Below are positions 34,508 through 43,106 of a stretch of 64,000 bases of DNA, piece after piece; position 1 is the stretch's first letter, and each line of letters begins with the position of its first letter. Origin of the DNA: a virus; the IMG/VR virus record IMGVR_UViG_3300031933_000215, positions 1-64,000 of that record. One strand, 5' to 3'. The notes beneath the pieces were generated by a model. That model worked only from the letters and a program-made list of their open reading frames with translations, searched no databases and had not been told where the DNA came from. Both the position numbers and the translations under genes were made by a program.

Positions 34508-36403
34508 ATGGCTATTCATGACGAAAACGAAAAGCAACCGAACAACACTCAGCAGCCGAAGTCCGGTGCTGAGCAACGTACCGCTCAGAACCCGTACGCC
34601 AACCAGCAAACCGCCGGTGGCGCTGCACCCCAGGGAGGCCGCATGGGCATGGGCAGCCTGAACCAACACCTGCGTCGTTCCGGCTCTTACGATCGCAGCG
34701 AGTCCCGCTCTTCTGAGGCCCTGCGCGGTCTGCAGGAAACCCGTCGTGTACTCCTGGAGTCCCAAGCTCTGCAGGACGACTTTGAGCTGATCCGCTTCGA
34801 CCGCGATGCCAACCGCGTTGGCCTGCCGGCCATCCTGGCGACCAAATCCATCAAGCAGCAAGGTCAGGTGTACACCGTGGTTCGTACGCTGCTGCTGGAA
34901 GCTGAAGGCATCCGCCTGCAACCGCGCATCGAGCAGAACGGCATCCAGCGGATCGAGATCCCGACCCGTGCCCAGGACGTGTTCAACGATGTGTACTGGA
35001 ACCGGATCACCGATTTCCTGCGTCGTGCGAAAGGCGTCCAGGACATGACCGTGGTCGATGCTGGTCCGCTGGTGGTACCGGCCGACTTCGATTTCAAGGA
35101 CGACATGGATGTTTCCCGCATCCTGATCTCTTCTGTCAACCGTTGCGATGACATCATCGCTCGTCTGATGGGCGAAGATCCGTTCTCCATCGAGCTGTTC
35201 AAGCGTCAGGAAGAGCGTCTGACTGCGCGAATCGACTTCACTGGTGAGCAGGTCCACAACGTGGTCGGTCACCCGGTCCGTAGCGACGTGGTTGTTACCA
35301 TGAACCGCGCCGTGGCCAACGTTTCCCAGGAAGAAGATTTCTACGAGCGTGAAACCTCGTTCAACAGCGTGGCAGGCTTCATCAACCTGGAATACGCACC
35401 GGCGCCGCAGCAGCAGCAAGTGGCCTGGGGTCAGCAGCAGCCCGAAACCCAACTGTTCACTCCGAGCTTCGTCATCACTGACGTGTCTCAGGCGGACTGG
35501 ATTCAGGCACAGACTCCCGAGCTGTACCTGCTGGCGATCTCCAACGCTTACCGCGTAACTGCTGGTACTGCGTGGGTTCGTAGCTTCCTGCCACAGGTTG
35601 GTAAGGAAGGTGTGGACACTCGTGACATCGGCGCGCTGGGCTACATGACTCAGGCCGGTCAGAAGATCGAAACCAAGTCCGATAGCTTCACCGACGAGGA
35701 CTTCGTGAAACTGATGACCGCTCTGGTTCGTCCGAACCCGTCGTTCCTGATGGACGTCGACCCGGTTGGTGATCACGCTGCCATCGAGAACTACTTCGTG
35801 GACGCAGCTTTCGAAGGTCCTAACCAGCAGAAGGCGAACCAGAAGCTGATCCAGGCAGCCGACAACCTGACCGGTGGTCGTTTCTCCACTCACTTCAACG
35901 CGCGGGAAAACGCTCTGGTGATCCCGTACGGCCAGGAAGTGCACACCGGTTACTACATCGGTGAAGACGGTGAGAAGCGGGACATCCGCGATCTGGACGT
36001 TCTGGCCATGCTGAACCTGACCAAGGGCAACGTGTCCGACTTCATGGAATGGTACCGCACCCTGTGCGATAACACCATGCCTCCGGGCGTACGTCTGCAG
36101 CAGCGTGAGCGTTACGAACGTCAGTTCCTGGACAAGGGCCTGAAGATCACTGGTCGTGCAATTCGCCTGCTGCTGACCCCGGCGGCCATCGAGGCGCTGG
36201 ATGCAGCAACTCGCGAAGCAGGTCTGCACGTGGACATGGAAAACGTTACCAGCGTCATGGGCGCTCAGCGTTTCGTGGGCAACACCATGATCAACCAGTA
36301 CACAGTAAGCCGCAACGCCAACATGGGTTACGGTCAAGCCAACAACGGTCCGGCCTCCGGTCCGGCTCACGTTGGTGTGACTTCCAGCGGCCGCATGTAC
36401 TGA
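34508..36403 (+). CDS. chmA: Chimallin, major phage nucleus shell protein
   Basis: 631 aa from the ATG at 34508, after AAAAGGAG. The length equals that I recall for 201phi2-1 gp105, the type chimallin. The gene directly precedes the beta-prime N-terminal fragment, as phiKZ gp54 precedes gp55. Codon use is extremely biased (CTG, CGT, GGT), fitting a very abundant protein. The N-terminal 60 residues are Gln/Asn/Pro/Gly-rich and probably flexible; the ends of chimallin are known to link subunits in the shell. ChmA forms the closed lattice that encloses phage DNA and excludes host nucleases. Identification is by synteny, length and expression pattern, not by a motif. Confidence 0.78.
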   Translation: MAIHDENEKQPNNTQQPKSGAEQRTAQNPYANQQTAGGAAPQGGRMGMGSLNQHLRRSGSYDRSESRSSEALRGLQETRRVLLESQALQDDFELIRFDRDANRVGLPAILATKSIKQQGQVYTVVRTLLLEAEGIRLQPRIEQNGIQRIEIPTRAQDVFNDVYWNRITDFLRRAKGVQDMTVVDAGPLVVPADFDFKDDMDVSRILISSVNRCDDIIARLMGEDPFSIELFKRQEERLTARIDFTGEQVHNVVGHPVRSDVVVTMNRAVANVSQEEDFYERETSFNSVAGFINLEYAPAPQQQQVAWGQQQPETQLFTPSFVITDVSQADWIQAQTPELYLLAISNAYRVTAGTAWVRSFLPQVGKEGVDTRDIGALGYMTQAGQKIETKSDSFTDEDFVKLMTALVRPNPSFLMDVDPVGDHAAIENYFVDAAFEGPNQQKANQKLIQAADNLTGGRFSTHFNARENALVIPYGQEVHTGYYIGEDGEKRDIRDLDVLAMLNLTKGNVSDFMEWYRTLCDNTMPPGVRLQQRERYERQFLDKGLKITGRAIRLLLTPAAIEALDAATREAGLHVDMENVTSVMGAQRFVGNTMINQYTVSRNANMGYGQANNGPASGPAHVGVTSSGRMY

Positions 36404-36426
36404 TCGGTAACGATCGGCAACCACTA

Positions 36427-36457
36427 AGAGAGGGTCTTCGGGCCCTCTCTTTTTTTG
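36427..36457 (+). terminator. Terminator after chmA
   Basis: AGAGAGGG/CCCTCTCT (36427-36434 with 36443-36450) with a UUCG-type loop is followed by seven T. It separates the highly expressed shell gene from the polymerase gene. Confidence 0.9.
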
Positions 36458-36485
36458 TTCCTAACCTCAGAACGGAGAACTCCGT

Positions 36486-37931
36486 ATGGGCATACATACC
36501 GAGATGGTTGACTTCGATGAAGAGTTCATGCAGCTCGATATCGAACCCATTGTGGTCAACGATTACAACACCAGTATCCCGGAAGAGAAGGAGGCATTGG
36601 ATCGACATCTGTACACGCACTACCAAGGAACCGATGTCATTGAAGAAGCCGCTTCGTGTGACTGCGGTCGATTGACCAAGGTGTACCGGATTGGCGTTGT
36701 TTGCTCGGATTGCAATACCCCCGTCCAAAGCACGACCGATCGTCCGATAGAATCCATGCTGTGGATTCGAGCGCCGGAAGGGGTGAAGGCACTGTTCAGT
36801 CCGGAAGCGTGGATGGTCCTGGAACCGGCCATGCGGGTTCGGGAGTTCAACATCCTGGAGTTCCTGACCAACACGGATTATCGGTACGACATCAACCGGA
36901 TCAACTCGAAAGAGACCCGGCGTAAGATCAACAAGCTGGTGTCCAACAACATCCCTCGGGGATGGAACAATTTCATCGAACACTTCGATGAGATCATGGA
37001 CTTTCTGTTCAACGCCTCCGTCATCGATTCCAACAAAACCAACAAGCGGGAGTTGTGGCGGTTCATTCAAGAAAACAAGGCACGGTTCTTCCCCAAGCAC
37101 CTGCCGATTCCATCCAAGGTGTGTTTCGTTGTGGAGTCCACCACCAGTGGGGTTTACATCGACAAACCGTTGGGACTGGCAATGGATGCGGTACTGACCA
37201 TCGCGTCCATACGGTCGGCACCGGTGCCGTACAAGCCCACCGTGGTTCAGAATCGGGTGGCGAAGTCCGTCCGTGAACTGACCAAGTTCTACCACGAATA
37301 CACACGCAGCCGTCTGGCGAAGAAGCCGGGGATGTATCGGCGGCATGTGTTCGGGTCACGACTGCACTTCAGTGCTCGGGCGGTTATCACCTCCATTTCC
37401 GATCCTCACGAAGGAGACGAACTGCACATCCCTTGGGGGCTGGCCACCCAGCTGTTCAAGTACCATCTAGCCAACAAACTGCTGAAGCGCGGCTACAGTG
37501 CCAATGGCGCACTGGAGTTCATCTACAGCAATGTGTTACGCTACAACCCACTGTTGGACGAGCTGTTCCAGGAGCTCATCAACGAGGCACCGGACGGTGG
37601 TCCTGCGTGTGTGTTCCAGCGTAACCCGACCCTGCAACGGGGGTCAACCCAGCAGTTTCGGATCACTCGGGTGAAGACGGATGTGAACGACAACACCGTG
37701 TCGATGTCGGTCTTGACGCTCCGGGCCCCGAACGCTGACTTCGATGGCGACCAGCTGAACATGATCCTGATCCTGGATAATGAGATGCGTCGCGCCACCG
37801 CACGACTGGCCCCGCATCTGTGGGTGTTGTCGCCGGACATACCGCGTCAGATCTCAGGCAACTTGGAGCTTCAGGGTCCAGTGGTGGACACCGTGGTCAA
37901 CTGGCTACATGCCGACTACCTGTCGGCCTAA
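36486..37931 (+). CDS. Non-virion RNA polymerase, beta-prime N-terminal part (phiKZ gp55-like)
   Basis: 481 aa. NADFDGDQLN (416-425) is the universal beta-prime catalytic motif: Asp residues 418, 420 and 422 hold the active-site magnesium. CDCG and VCSDC (near residue 59 and 78) form the first zinc-binding site, and RLHFSARAVI corresponds to the conserved RxxxSGRSVI-type region. In phiKZ the enzyme is made of separate beta and beta-prime fragments that together transcribe middle and late genes inside the nucleus, independent of the host polymerase. The ATG at 36486 has GGAG upstream. Three small genes follow in the same direction. Confidence 0.93.
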   Translation: MGIHTEMVDFDEEFMQLDIEPIVVNDYNTSIPEEKEALDRHLYTHYQGTDVIEEAASCDCGRLTKVYRIGVVCSDCNTPVQSTTDRPIESMLWIRAPEGVKALFSPEAWMVLEPAMRVREFNILEFLTNTDYRYDINRINSKETRRKINKLVSNNIPRGWNNFIEHFDEIMDFLFNASVIDSNKTNKRELWRFIQENKARFFPKHLPIPSKVCFVVESTTSGVYIDKPLGLAMDAVLTIASIRSAPVPYKPTVVQNRVAKSVRELTKFYHEYTRSRLAKKPGMYRRHVFGSRLHFSARAVITSISDPHEGDELHIPWGLATQLFKYHLANKLLKRGYSANGALEFIYSNVLRYNPLLDELFQELINEAPDGGPACVFQRNPTLQRGSTQQFRITRVKTDVNDNTVSMSVLTLRAPNADFDGDQLNMILILDNEMRRATARLAPHLWVLSPDIPRQISGNLELQGPVVDTVVNWLHADYLSA

Positions 37932-37946
37932 TAAAAGGAAACTGCA

Positions 37947-38315
37947 ATGCAACAAAACGAACCGAACGCAACAAAGCCACACAATCCCGACGCCGAAGGT
38001 GGGACGATGAAAGTGACTTTGGGCGAGGACAAGCAAACGCAACCCACAGTTAATATCTCTGTGACCAGCAACCTGCCTCACATTGGTAAGACCGCCATCG
38101 CAGTGATCATCACGGACGCCCTGCTGACGCAAGGCTTTGAAAACGTTCGAGTGTTTTCGATGGATGGGGATTTCCCGAAACACGCCAACCGGGATCTCCT
38201 TACCGTAGACGATCTTGCCGTTGAACCGTTGATTCAGATCGACGACACCAACGGGTATGGGATCGGTGAATTCACCACACAGTTTAAAGTGGGGCCTAAA
38301 ACCCAAGGGGGGTGA
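37947..38315 (+). CDS. Small protein with a P-loop-like segment
   Basis: 122 aa from the ATG at 37947, after AAAGGAAA. TSNLPHIGKTAIAVII (54-69) looks like a strand-loop-helix nucleotide-binding start, but it lacks the first glycine of the usual GxxxxGKT. VFSMDGDFP follows as a possible second strand. The protein is too short for a full P-loop enzyme, so it may be a reduced NTP-binding protein or a regulator. It sits 15 bases after the RNA polymerase gene, and its stop overlaps the next GTG/ATG start. Confidence 0.68.
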   Translation: MQQNEPNATKPHNPDAEGGTMKVTLGEDKQTQPTVNISVTSNLPHIGKTAIAVIITDALLTQGFENVRVFSMDGDFPKHANRDLLTVDDLAVEPLIQIDDTNGYGIGEFTTQFKVGPKTQGG

Positions 38316-38317
38316 TC

Positions 38318-38935
38318 ATGGCACAGTACGTACCAGGCGGTGCCGATCTCATTGACATCATGGCCGGTGGACGCCCCGACGAAGCCACCCGACAGTGGTT
38401 CGCCGAACGGGCCGAGGTGGTTCAGCAGAACCTGACCAACACCAGCCGGGCGTTCTTTGATCGGGCCCGGAGCCTGTATCAGACGATCTCCGAATCGCAA
38501 GCGCTGCAGATGCTGCGGAACCTCAGGACCAAGAGCGACGATGTGTGGTCGGGCAACGTGATCGAACCACTGCGGACGCTGGAGTCGATCCAGACCGCCT
38601 CGCCGGTCATGCAGCGGATGATCATGGCTCAGCCGGATCTGCGCAAGCGGTACCTGAACCAAGAAGTGGAAGCGTACGGCGACAACTACACCAACTTCCA
38701 CGGCGACGTTTGGGGTGCGATGCACTTCGACTACCGACGCGTCATGGACGGTGTACTGGAATTCGAAGACGAGTCCAGTTACGTCATCCGTCACTTCATC
38801 GACTACATGGAAGAGGACGAACGCAACCTGTCAACGCACGAGAAGATCGACATCCTGAATACGTGGGATGTGGTGAAACGTCTGTTAGACGAAGGCGGGG
38901 AAGACCCCACCTCACCGGTAGGCAACGACCTCTAA
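38318..38935 (+). CDS. Uncharacterised helical protein
   Basis: 205 aa from the ATG at 38318, with GGGG-GTGATC just upstream. Long helices dominate (ATRQWFAERAEVVQQNL, YQTISESQALQMLRNLRT), with an acidic C-terminal domain. No motif indicates function. It overlaps the end of the P-loop-like gene by a few bases, so the two are probably translated together as part of the polymerase operon. Confidence 0.68.
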   Translation: MAQYVPGGADLIDIMAGGRPDEATRQWFAERAEVVQQNLTNTSRAFFDRARSLYQTISESQALQMLRNLRTKSDDVWSGNVIEPLRTLESIQTASPVMQRMIMAQPDLRKRYLNQEVEAYGDNYTNFHGDVWGAMHFDYRRVMDGVLEFEDESSYVIRHFIDYMEEDERNLSTHEKIDILNTWDVVKRLLDEGGEDPTSPVGNDL

Positions 38936-38945
38936 CGGTAATAAG

Positions 38946-38978
38946 GAAAGGGCCCCGATCCGGGCCCTTTCTATGCCG
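38946..38978 (+). terminator. Terminator with TATGCCG tag
   Basis: GAAAGGGCCC/GGGCCCTTTC (38946-38955 with 38962-38971), a perfect 10-bp stem, is followed by TATGCCG at 38972-38978 and a T-rich stretch at 38993. Confidence 0.83.
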
Positions 38979-39002
38979 TTGGATTGAAACTTTTTTAAGA
39001 CA

Positions 39003-39010
39003 CATATTAC
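39003..39010 (+). promoter_or_regulatory. Putative promoter motif CATATTAC
   Basis: CATATTAC lies 59 bases before the gene at 39070. It differs from the phiKZ early consensus TATATTAC by one base, the closest match in the window. Confidence 0.5.
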
Positions 39011-39069
39011 ACTCATGGTAACTTGAGTTACTCAAATCCCCTTTTCACTTTGTTGAAGGAAACAAAACA

Positions 39070-39396
39070 ATGACGACTGAAGGTTCCCCGTACCAAGAGC
39101 TGGTCGATCTATTGCGCAAGTACGACAGCTTGCCCGATATGTCCGAGTTCGAATACGAGTATGTCTCGGCTCAGAGCGAGCACGTTGACCGCTACACGCC
39201 CGAGGCCAGAGAACTGTTGGAACAGATCTGCTCCATGGCCAACCATGAATTGATCGACGACAATGGTGCGCCTAAGTACGCGGCAATGAACCAACTGGAA
39301 TACGAAGGTTTCCGGGTGAGCCCGGGGGAAACCGACTCCTTTGGTTGGTTGTCCGGGCTGATCAACACCCGCAACGGCTGGATCGTTTTCGGGTAA
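39070..39396 (+). CDS. Uncharacterised acidic protein
   Basis: 108 aa, ATG at 39070. Acidic and aromatic, with MSEFEYEYVSAQSEHVD near the start and LSGLINTRNGWIVFG at the end. No motif is recognised. Its own promoter-like motif and terminator point to single-gene transcription, perhaps early in infection. Function unknown. Confidence 0.65.
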   Translation: MTTEGSPYQELVDLLRKYDSLPDMSEFEYEYVSAQSEHVDRYTPEARELLEQICSMANHELIDDNGAPKYAAMNQLEYEGFRVSPGETDSFGWLSGLINTRNGWIVFG

Positions 39397-39402
39397 CATG
39401 CG

Positions 39403-39442
39403 GCGGTGGGGACCATACCCACCGCTTTCCTATTTTTTTTTT
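39403..39442 (+). terminator. Rho-independent terminator
   Basis: GCGGTGGG/CCCACCGC (39403-39410 with 39418-39425) is followed by a ten-T run. Confidence 0.88.
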
Positions 39443-39487
39443 AGTCCACGGAAGGATAGTATGGTAACCCGCAAAGGAGAAACAGTC

Positions 39488-39892
39488 ATGGGTAAAAGTG
39501 TTCCTACACTGTCGTCGATCGGATGGATATCCACGGTCGAGGAGAAAGGCGATTTTGCCTTGTCGTATTTCATCACCAGCGAGTATTCACAGTCAGTCCT
39601 CCATCAAGGGCAGATTGTGTCGCTCCAGTACTTGGTGAAAGAATTCGGGTCGAACCCCATGAAGTTGGAAACCGAGATTTCCAACGCGTTGGAAGGTTTG
39701 ATGGAGCGGTACTTTGATGACAGCGCCACGTCGCGCGTGGTTGTCTCCGAGCCTGACCCAGAGAAACCGAACGAACTAACAATACGCTTCTGGTGTATTG
39801 TACGTGAGAATGGCCGGGAGTATTCGCTGGGACGCAGCGTTGTGTTAACCGATTCCCGGATCAGTAAGATTGCGAAACTGAACAATGGGTAA
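39488..39892 (+). CDS. Uncharacterised protein
   Basis: 134 aa from the ATG at 39488, where AAAGGAG lies 8 bases upstream; an in-frame ATG at 39461 also has a site (GGAAGG) and is a good alternative. The sequence is beta-rich (IGWISTVEEKGDFALSYFI, RFWCIVRENG), with a small helix in the middle. It is the first gene of a plus-strand operon leading to the SbcD-like nuclease. Function unknown. Confidence 0.65.
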   Translation: MGKSVPTLSSIGWISTVEEKGDFALSYFITSEYSQSVLHQGQIVSLQYLVKEFGSNPMKLETEISNALEGLMERYFDDSATSRVVVSEPDPEKPNELTIRFWCIVRENGREYSLGRSVVLTDSRISKIAKLNNG

Positions 39893-39905
39893 TTGAGGTA
39901 CACAT

Positions 39906-40430
39906 ATGACGGATAAAAAAGCCGATGAGGTGACGGTCGGGAACATGGACAGTGAACCGCCCGAACTTCCACCTATGGAAATGGCACCCCACAACCCACA
40001 CATGCTTTTGAAACGGGTGGAAGAACTGACCGAACAGAACGAGGCGTTGACCAAACGGGTCCAACGGCTGGAGCGGTCGATCCTTGAGTTAACCACGATC
40101 CAACACCGCCAGACGGTTAACATCTTCGAAAGCATTGGCTCGGCCATTACCGGTATTGGTAAGAGTTACCAAGAACGCGTCAACCCCACACCACCCAGTA
40201 AAGAAGTCGTTATTCAAACCGTCCCGGACGAGTCTGAACGCAACGACCAGACGCTGTGGTTGATGTTGATCGACGGTCAAGCCAAAGCAGGCATCATGGT
40301 GGATGGGGAATTCAAACCCCAACCTTACCCCGCCGAACTGTTGGTTCCAGCGACCGAATGGTTGATCGACCGGGGTCTTGGCGTGGATCACCCGGTGGAA
40401 GTGAACCTCTTTGTTAAAACTCGAAAATAA
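39906..40430 (+). CDS. Coiled-coil protein
   Basis: 174 aa, ATG at 39906 with GAGG upstream. A clear heptad repeat runs through residues 31-65 (LLKRVEELTEQNEALT, LEKR-type spacing), which would form a coiled coil, probably for dimerisation. A C-terminal domain of mixed strands follows (WLMLIDGQAKAGIMVDGEF). The gene lies 13 bases after its neighbour in the operon leading to the SbcD-like nuclease. Its role is unknown. Confidence 0.7.
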   Translation: MTDKKADEVTVGNMDSEPPELPPMEMAPHNPHMLLKRVEELTEQNEALTKRVQRLERSILELTTIQHRQTVNIFESIGSAITGIGKSYQERVNPTPPSKEVVIQTVPDESERNDQTLWLMLIDGQAKAGIMVDGEFKPQPYPAELLVPATEWLIDRGLGVDHPVEVNLFVKTRK

Positions 40431-40444
40431 AAAGGCTGTGTCTC

Positions 40445-41020
40445 ATGGAACAAAAAGCAAAGACTCATGAAGAGCTCCTGCTCGGCGATTCATTGTCGGT
40501 AATCCTGGAAGAAGAGCGGCGCCAATTGCCGGTCATCTCCGAGTATCAGTTTCAACGGGAAGTGGTGGACATCTTGGCCAACCCGTTTGGTGAGGACGCA
40601 CTGCGTCAGTACGCTATCTACGTGGGCGAGTTGACCAAACCACTGAACGTGGTGTCGAACGAGGACCGCAACCAGATCCTGTTTACGGTACCGGCATTGG
40701 TGCAGTCCCCAGTGACCACGATCGCTTACGGTTCCGGCATGACGGCGGAAGCGTTCATGCGGACGCTGAATCGGGACGTGGATTTGGGTGGTCGCCGAAT
40801 CAATCAGAAGATCCGAGACTTCATGATGCAGATGACCCAACGTCCGAACTACCTGGAGACGGTCATTTACCCCATCAGGGACATTCTCGCTCGCTATGGG
40901 CGCCAAATGGTGGATCTCCCTGGCGTTCCCCAGATGAACCAAACAAACCCCGTAGCGGGCTCCTCAGCGCCTCAGAGCACCAGTAACTCATCCTTCTCCG
41001 ACGACGAATATGAAGATTGA
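40445..41020 (+). CDS. Uncharacterised phage protein
   Basis: 191 aa, ATG at 40445. It is mostly helical, with a Ser/Asn/Gln/Pro-rich C-terminus (NQTNPVAGSSAPQSTSNSS) that ends in an acidic DDEYED tip, a style seen in partners of DNA-binding proteins. Its last 11 bases overlap the SbcD-like gene start, so translation is coupled. A role in DNA replication or repair is only inferred from its neighbour. Confidence 0.66.
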   Translation: MEQKAKTHEELLLGDSLSVILEEERRQLPVISEYQFQREVVDILANPFGEDALRQYAIYVGELTKPLNVVSNEDRNQILFTVPALVQSPVTTIAYGSGMTAEAFMRTLNRDVDLGGRRINQKIRDFMMQMTQRPNYLETVIYPIRDILARYGRQMVDLPGVPQMNQTNPVAGSSAPQSTSNSSFSDDEYED

Positions 41021-42164
41021 TGCGACGAAGTCACCGGGCAGCTTTCGGTTCGTCAGTTTGGGGGATGTTCATCTAGGACACCACCAGACCCCGACGGCCA
41101 AGATCATCGAAAACCTGGACCGGTATTGCACCAACGACCAAGTCCTGAAAGACGTTGACATGCTGATCATCACCGGCGACTTGTTCGATCGGCTGTTGCA
41201 CAACGCCGATGACAGCTTGCATTTGATCAACCGGTGGATCACCCGGGTATTGTACCGCTGTGCGTACTTGGACGTGGCCATTCGAATCGTCGAGGGTACG
41301 CCGTCCCACGACCGGGGACAGTCCCGGTTCTTTGTGGAACAAGCCAAGAACGCCAAGATCAACGTGGACTTGTATTACGCCACCCAACTGGAGATCGAAC
41401 ACAACGAGCGGTTTGGCATCACCATCCTGTACATCCCCGACAAATGGCGCCCAGACACGACGGAGACCTTGGAAGAGGTCAAACTGTTGATGCGCAAGCA
41501 GGGGCTGGAACAGGTGGATTACGCCATCATGCATGGGGCGTTTGAATACCAACTTCCCAGCATTGTGAAAGAACCCACCCACGACAGTGCCACGTACTTG
41601 TCGTTGGTTCGGTACTTCATCCTCATCGGCCACGTACACCTGATGACTCAACTCGAACGCATCTTGGCGGCCGGTTCATATGATCGGATTTGTCACGGCG
41701 AAGAGGGCCCCAAAGGGTATTACGATGTCCGTGTCCGGGGACCGGACGATTACGACGTTGTGTTTGTGGAGAACAAAGGCGCCAAGCGGTACGACACGCT
41801 CGACTGCACGGGGTTGGATACCAAGGAACTCAACGTCAAGATTCGTAAGGTGGTGGAAACACTCCCTAAAGGTAGCGCCATACGTCTACGGTGTTCACCA
41901 CATGACGCAGCGGCTGGGGATATTGATGGGTTGGTGAAACTCTATCCACAGTTCGAATGGAGTATCGTTAAGGATCGCGAGAAGGTCAAAAAGGAAAGTG
42001 TTCTGGACACCTTCATGAACACGGACATGGAAGAGTTCATTCCGATCACCAAGGACAGCATCGAAGGCTTGGCCGAACAGGAACTGGAACGTCAAGGGTT
42101 GGACACGGCGTTCGTGGCCAATTGCACTCACCGACTAAAGGAGCTACTCAGTGGATTACATTGA
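41010..42164 (+). CDS. SbcD/Mre11-like exonuclease
   Basis: 384 aa. The calcineurin-like phosphoesterase motifs are in order: GDVHLGH (18-24), GDLFDR (56-61), a GTPSHDRG segment in place of GNHD (about 91-98), MHGAF, and ILIGHVHL (about 211). These bind two metal ions and cut DNA ends, as in SbcD and Mre11. Such nucleases act with the SbcC/Rad50 ATPase, but no such gene lies in the window. It overlaps the gene before and after (13 bases with the next), so the three genes form a tightly linked unit. Confidence 0.88.
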   Translation: MKIDATKSPGSFRFVSLGDVHLGHHQTPTAKIIENLDRYCTNDQVLKDVDMLIITGDLFDRLLHNADDSLHLINRWITRVLYRCAYLDVAIRIVEGTPSHDRGQSRFFVEQAKNAKINVDLYYATQLEIEHNERFGITILYIPDKWRPDTTETLEEVKLLMRKQGLEQVDYAIMHGAFEYQLPSIVKEPTHDSATYLSLVRYFILIGHVHLMTQLERILAAGSYDRICHGEEGPKGYYDVRVRGPDDYDVVFVENKGAKRYDTLDCTGLDTKELNVKIRKVVETLPKGSAIRLRCSPHDAAAGDIDGLVKLYPQFEWSIVKDREKVKKESVLDTFMNTDMEEFIPITKDSIEGLAEQELERQGLDTAFVANCTHRLKELLSGLH

Positions 42165-42993
42165 ACGTGAAACTGGGCAGTTTCCGTTATCCATCGGGAC
42201 ATCACTTGCGTTCGAGGGGTTGTTCGGGATACACCCGAACCAGCCCCGACACCCGTCCGGCTACGCCCGCATCAAAGAGGTGTGGGTCAACCTGAGGACG
42301 CTGATCCGCAACTGCTACGCGGCCATGACGGTGGAGAATTCCAAAAAGGCCTCCATCGAAATGTCGGCGCAGGTGATTTACGATGAGATTCAGTCCCTGC
42401 CTGACATCATCCGCCAGCAAGCGAAAGGCCGCTACGGCATTCGACTGTACCAGAACGACCTGTCCGACATCAAATGGCAATTCCCCAATGCCAAGCATAA
42501 AACGCCCCGAACCGAAAAGCAGCGACACTACCACAATTATGAGCAGTTGGTGTTGAAGCTGTTGTTGGACATGCTGAGCTCGGAGAAGATCCCGGTCCTT
42601 ACCGTGAACCGAAAACCGCCCATGCAACAAACCACCGTGGCGTTATTGACCCATTACCCTCATGAGCTACTGTGGCGGTTTCAGTTTGAACGTCTGTTCT
42701 TACTCGAATCCCACACCGGTAAAGTGAAGTCGGTTGGGCAGTGGAGCAGTAAACTCAACGGCGTTGACGAAGAGGATCAACTCCCCGTGAATGAGTTCAC
42801 CCTCCAACTGTTCGGCGAAGGTACTTTGCTGAATAGCTTTCCCAAGAAACTCCGTGACGAAGTAAAACAACTGGCGATGGTGCGGAAGTGGTCGGCGATC
42901 ACCACCGTGCCAAAGATCCAGAACGACGTTCTCCGCTACGGCGGTGAGGGCCTTAAGAACGTCTACCGGGAACTCACGATACGCACCGGATAA
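42151..42993 (+). CDS. Uncharacterised protein, coupled to the SbcD-like gene
   Basis: 280 aa, starting at a GTG (42151) with AAGGAG upstream inside the previous gene. The sequence is mixed, with a helical middle (YNEQLVLKLLLDMLSS-like) and RFQFERLFLLESHTGK later. I do not recognise a family. Coupled translation with an SbcD-like nuclease suggests a shared process such as recombination or repair, but this is inference. Confidence 0.67.
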   Translation: MDYIERETGQFPLSIGTSLAFEGLFGIHPNQPRHPSGYARIKEVWVNLRTLIRNCYAAMTVENSKKASIEMSAQVIYDEIQSLPDIIRQQAKGRYGIRLYQNDLSDIKWQFPNAKHKTPRTEKQRHYHNYEQLVLKLLLDMLSSEKIPVLTVNRKPPMQQTTVALLTHYPHELLWRFQFERLFLLESHTGKVKSVGQWSSKLNGVDEEDQLPVNEFTLQLFGEGTLLNSFPKKLRDEVKQLAMVRKWSAITTVPKIQNDVLRYGGEGLKNVYRELTIRTG

Positions 42994-43106
42994 ATTACTC
43001 CGCGTCGCTATCATACGAGAAACCCAAGCACGCAGACGCCCGATGTGTTTAAAGGCGTATGTCGTCGTCTCAACGGAATAAACCATAATTGACCTGGAGT
43101 ATACAC

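Noticed and set aside
34505-36424. Long minus-strand open frame (639 codons) opposite the chimallin gene
   Set aside because: It is a mirror of the strongly biased codons of chmA, with no ribosome site and His/Val-rich, non-protein-like composition.
36291-37346. Minus-strand open frame of 351 codons
   Set aside because: It crosses the chmA terminator and lies opposite the beta-prime gene; composition is not protein-like.
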